From: Hofstenia miamia
Taxonomy: Eukaryota; Xenacoelomorpha; Acoela; Hofsteniidae
DNA length: 64,000 bases
Assembly (NCBI GenBank): GCA_900660155.1
Contig: CABFPE010000009.1
Span: 1,594,336-1,658,335, forward strand
Direction of reading: 5' to 3'
Positions 60,933 through 64,000 of the stretch are shown piece by piece (within the stretch, counting starts at the first letter, position 1; every line of letters begins with the position of its first letter). Under the pieces are notes generated by a model. The model saw nothing but the letters and a program-made list of their open reading frames with translations. It was not told the origin of the DNA and did not search any database. Both the position numbers and the translations under genes were made by a program.

Positions 60933-63730
60933 TCACATCTCCCAATCAGTGTTTTTGTATTCCTCTTCTTTAGTTAGTTTTAACACGATATCTTTTTCTG
61001 TGGTAACAATCTTTTTAAAAAATGATGGGTTCTTTAATGTCTTTGATATTGTGCACATGCTGTGTAACTTGTTCAGTTTTTCATTGAACCCTTTGTAGTA
61101 TTTTTTGTAGAGTTTTAGTTCTTTGATAGCTATCATTAACCTCATTATTGCGTCCACTCTGCTTGTGTGCGCCAAATCAGGGTGTATAGTTGTGCGCAGA
61201 TAAAAGAATTCATATGTAGATCTTAACAACTTTGATACTGATGCTTCTTCATAAAACGCACTAATGTTATTTGGTACTTCCTCTCTGGTTATCTCTTCTG
61301 GATTGTTTTTCCCCAGTCATATCATCATTATTATCTCCACACGTCTCATTACGTCATAATATCTATATTGTGCACTCCACAATTCACCCCAGACTATGTC
61401 ATTGATTTCTGAAAACAGAATTACTGTTTGAGTTGGATGCTTTTCAATTTCCATCCGTACTTTCTTGATTTGTTGATGTATGACTTCTCCATCTTGGTAA
61501 AGATCATATGGGGTTATTATCCCCTCTATGTATATCCTCTCTTTGTTGTTGTTTCTAAGTAGCACTTCTTTTGACTTTTTTTATCACTCATCATTTACTT
61601 TTTTCTCTGCTTCCTCACATGTGTTCACATATGTGTTTTCTTCATGCCATGCTGCTTTTGCTGCTTTTTTCTCTGTTAATCTCCATGTTGGGAGCAGCAT
61701 TGGTATTGATATCATAGGTGACAGTCTACATTTTAGCAATGTTGTCAGTGTTTGATATTCAATATATTCATATGATCCCTGCATTATCGATGTTGTTGCC
61801 ACTCCAAACGTTGCTGAATAGTTATTTTTCCTTGTTTTTATATTTTCCCAAAATGAATTAGTTAGTCCATGTTTCATCAAACACTGTGCTGTTTCAGGTT
61901 TAATTACGAATTTAGACGTTATACATTTGATATCTACTGCTAACTGATTTGGTGAATTTCTTGTCTGGTAAATGCTTCCATGCATAATATCTTTATCAGT
62001 TACTTTGTCTCTCTTTCATACACCTCTCCATATATTCTCTGTACTATGTTATCGCGTTTTTCTCTTTTTACTGTAATTTTGACTAATAACCATTCGTCAT
62101 CTGTATCCACAAAATAATATCTCACTTGGTTCTTTTTCTCCCCATTTTTCCATGTTAACTTTGTTGATTTCTTTCTGCATGTTTGGGGTCAATGCGATTG
62201 TATTTGATTGTAATAGCATCACTTCTAACTGCATCTCTTCCTGAGATTTGCTAACCATTTTGATGATCTCTATTGGCCTGTTCTCACCTTAAATTCTCTG
62301 ATCTTTTAATTATATTTGTATAAGCACATTGTGGATAATCTTTAATATATCTTTTCATTTCCATTGTAATCGTTTTGTTCACCTCTTTATGTTCTCTTTC
62401 ATGTATCATTTCCAGTGTGTTGGCACTTTCCCTTCTGATTAAATTTCTTGTCATCATCCATGGCTGTTGTTTTATAACTTTTAATTTCGTCTTTGACATG
62501 CACTTTTTGGTTTCATCATTCAGTATATCAATCTCTGCTGGGCACATGCCTGTTTTGTTGGCAAATTCTACTATACTTGGTCTGCCCAAAGTGTGCTGTT
62601 GTGTTAACAGTCTTGTAAAATACTTCTCGAATTTTTGTTGTGCCTTTTTAGTTGGAGATAGTGGCAGTATTTCTACGTATTGCAACATCCAATGTTTAAT
62701 GTTTGTTGGCATCAGCACAATAGCAATTTCGTAGTTCTTGTTTCTTGCTATGTTCTGACGTTCTTTCTTTCTGATCAGCAACACCAATTTCTCATTGTGT
62801 GTCAATGCTATAGTTAACAACCAGATTGACGTTTGTGCACAAATGTGAGGTGCATTCGTTTCTTCAAACAACATGCTTCTAAAGTTTTGTTTGGATTCCA
62901 TTTCATATGCTCTTCTTATCTTGTGTAATGCTGCTTCCACTGATTAGTGATACATTTTAATTGGCGATTTTATATTGATCCTTGGCCATTCTTCATGTAT
63001 TGGTTTTTCAGCCTTCCTCTCTTTCCATACATTGACAATATTTTTCAAATGTTCTGGCGTTTGATTCATACTACATTTAATGTAAAGATTCCCTATTTCT
63101 TTGAGTTGTTCTATGGTTCCCAAGAGTTCCATCGTTTTCACTTGATAGTACATGTCTACCACTATCTTTGGTTCTACCATAATCCTTTCTGCTGGCACTA
63201 TGATGTTTATCTGTAAATCAATGCTGATCATTTATGATATCACTAATCCTTTATCCTTATTGATAAAAACATTTTCCAGTTTTTCTTCCAGTACTCATAT
63301 TAATTCTGGTAACTTTTCATTTCTTTGTGGTTTCATAATTATTATCACTTACTTTTTGCTCTTTTGCCATTTTTAGTTTATCTTCTATGTTTATTTCTAG
63401 ACTTCTAGAGTTTATTTCTGATTTCTTGATAAAATAGATTATCATTAAGTTGTTGCTGTCCAAATTGACTTGTTCACACTTATTAATCAGTTTGTCTTTG
63501 TTCTTTATGACTTTTTGCACGTCCTTCATTGTAAATCCTTCATTGAATGTAATATGTACCATGCTTTTGAAATATGGATGGTTGAGGTCCTCTTTCATGT
63601 CTTCTCTGCATGATATAATCATATTACACACTGGCCTGTTGTTTTTATCTATCACTATCAGAATGGCCAAACTTTCCTTCTCTTTTGTTGATGTATGTTG
63701 TTGTATGAGCCTTTTTGTTTCTGGTGACAA
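60933..63730 (-). pseudogene. Copy E extra coding region, unknown family
   Basis: Open stretches at 63317-63730, 62944-63231, 62284-62940, 61584-61985, 61317-61565 and 60933-61229 follow the same order as in copy A. Shared words include NDIVW, YRYYDV, LAHTSR, KTGMCPAEI against KMGICPSEV, and QQPWMMTRN against QPWLTTRK. No signal peptide, membrane span or known domain was seen. The kept protein pattern over diverged DNA suggests past selection on this protein. Fossil. Confidence 0.7.
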
Positions 63731-64000
63731 ATTATCATATAAATTGTATCAAATTTTCCTGTTTGTGATAAAATAGGAATGTATCTTATCTTTCCCTATT
63801 CTCGTCATCCTACTTTCTCTCTTGTCTGATCTAGATGACGTGGTTGTCATTGATATTTACCTGTGTGAGAAAGGTTGCAAGCTTTGCCCAGTAGTTGAGA
63901 ATGAGCTTGTTGATGGCTGTTCTGAAATATCCATTTCTGAGTCTTCACTTATATCCTGTATGTCTGGGTCCTTTAGTTAACCACAGACCTTGGTACCTGC
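63731..64000 (-). other. Copy E linker, runs off the window
   Basis: Corresponds to the region between integrase and the extra coding region in copy A; weakly open, no motif recognised. Confidence 0.4.

Larger units (their letters stand above)
60848..64000 (-). mobile_element. Divergent gypsy-like relative, copy E, 3' part (fossil)
   Basis: On the minus strand a polypurine tract (60848-60860, GCTGGAGGGGGAG) is followed inward by about 2.9 kb of coding-like sequence matching the extra coding region of copies A and B at the protein level, with clearly different DNA. The element continues past the window edge, so gag and pol cannot be judged. Broken, with about six or more breaks in view. Confidence 0.75.

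Noticed and set aside
1-64000. CRISPR arrays, operons and bacterial-type regulatory sites
   Set aside because: The DNA is eukaryotic: spliced gene, LINEs, LTR elements. No regularly spaced identical repeats with unique spacers were found.
1-64000. tRNA or rRNA genes
   Set aside because: No cloverleaf-like A and B box pair or rRNA core was recognised by eye; a tRNAscan/Infernal run would be decisive.

Overview
This window is AT-rich nuclear DNA of an animal, most likely an invertebrate. The evidence is spliceosomal introns with GT-AG borders, CR1-type LINEs, Tc1/mariner elements, MITEs and Ty3/gypsy (Metaviridae) LTR retrotransposons. It is a scaffold with three long N runs (13306-14305, 29105-30104, 53427-54268) and three single-N joins (16224, 21102, 48535). 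I cannot name the species.

One host gene can be read with confidence. It is a homolog of LYAR, the cell growth-regulating nucleolar zinc-finger protein, on the minus strand. Six coding exons (33944-34068, 13024-13129, 12234-12332, 10959-11033, 9622-10721, 6320-6473) have GT-AG borders and compatible phases, and sum to 1659 nt (552 residues plus stop). Exon 1 lies about 21 kb from exon 2. That intron carries most of the first half of the window's repeats; intron 5 holds a shrunken CR1-like LINE.

Layout: 1-2654, two LINE fragments of one family with TTATC tails; 2655-6319, AT-rich DNA with a small MITE; 6320-13129, LYAR exons 6 to 2; 13130-33943, LYAR intron 1 with gypsy-like copy A (minus), a LINE ORF1-like piece, decayed coding-like DNA, a solo LTR, an inverted cluster of a 13-bp motif, a deleted mariner and a mariner remnant; 33944-34068, LYAR exon 1; 34069-43941, mostly featureless AT-rich DNA with a 1.6-kb TIR element and a palindromic MITE; 43942-46530, copy D (plus, LTR and gag only); 48402-59529, composite copies C and B (minus) with a related CpG-rich LTR inside; about 60280-64000, copy E (minus), a divergent relative that runs off the window.

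The LTR elements are fossils of one lineage: LTRs of about 1.1 kb with TG/CA ends, a tRNA-Arg-like primer site, gag with a zinc knuckle, protease, RT, RNase H and integrase. Beyond the integrase lies a long extra coding region that I cannot assign to any known family, and that is still recognisable in the divergent copy E. Many differences between copies are CG versus TG or CA, which points to CpG methylation decay. An 11-bp YY1-like word with two CpG-type positions stays intact in four LTRs. The extra coding region and the retroelement-filled LYAR intron are the most interesting things here.
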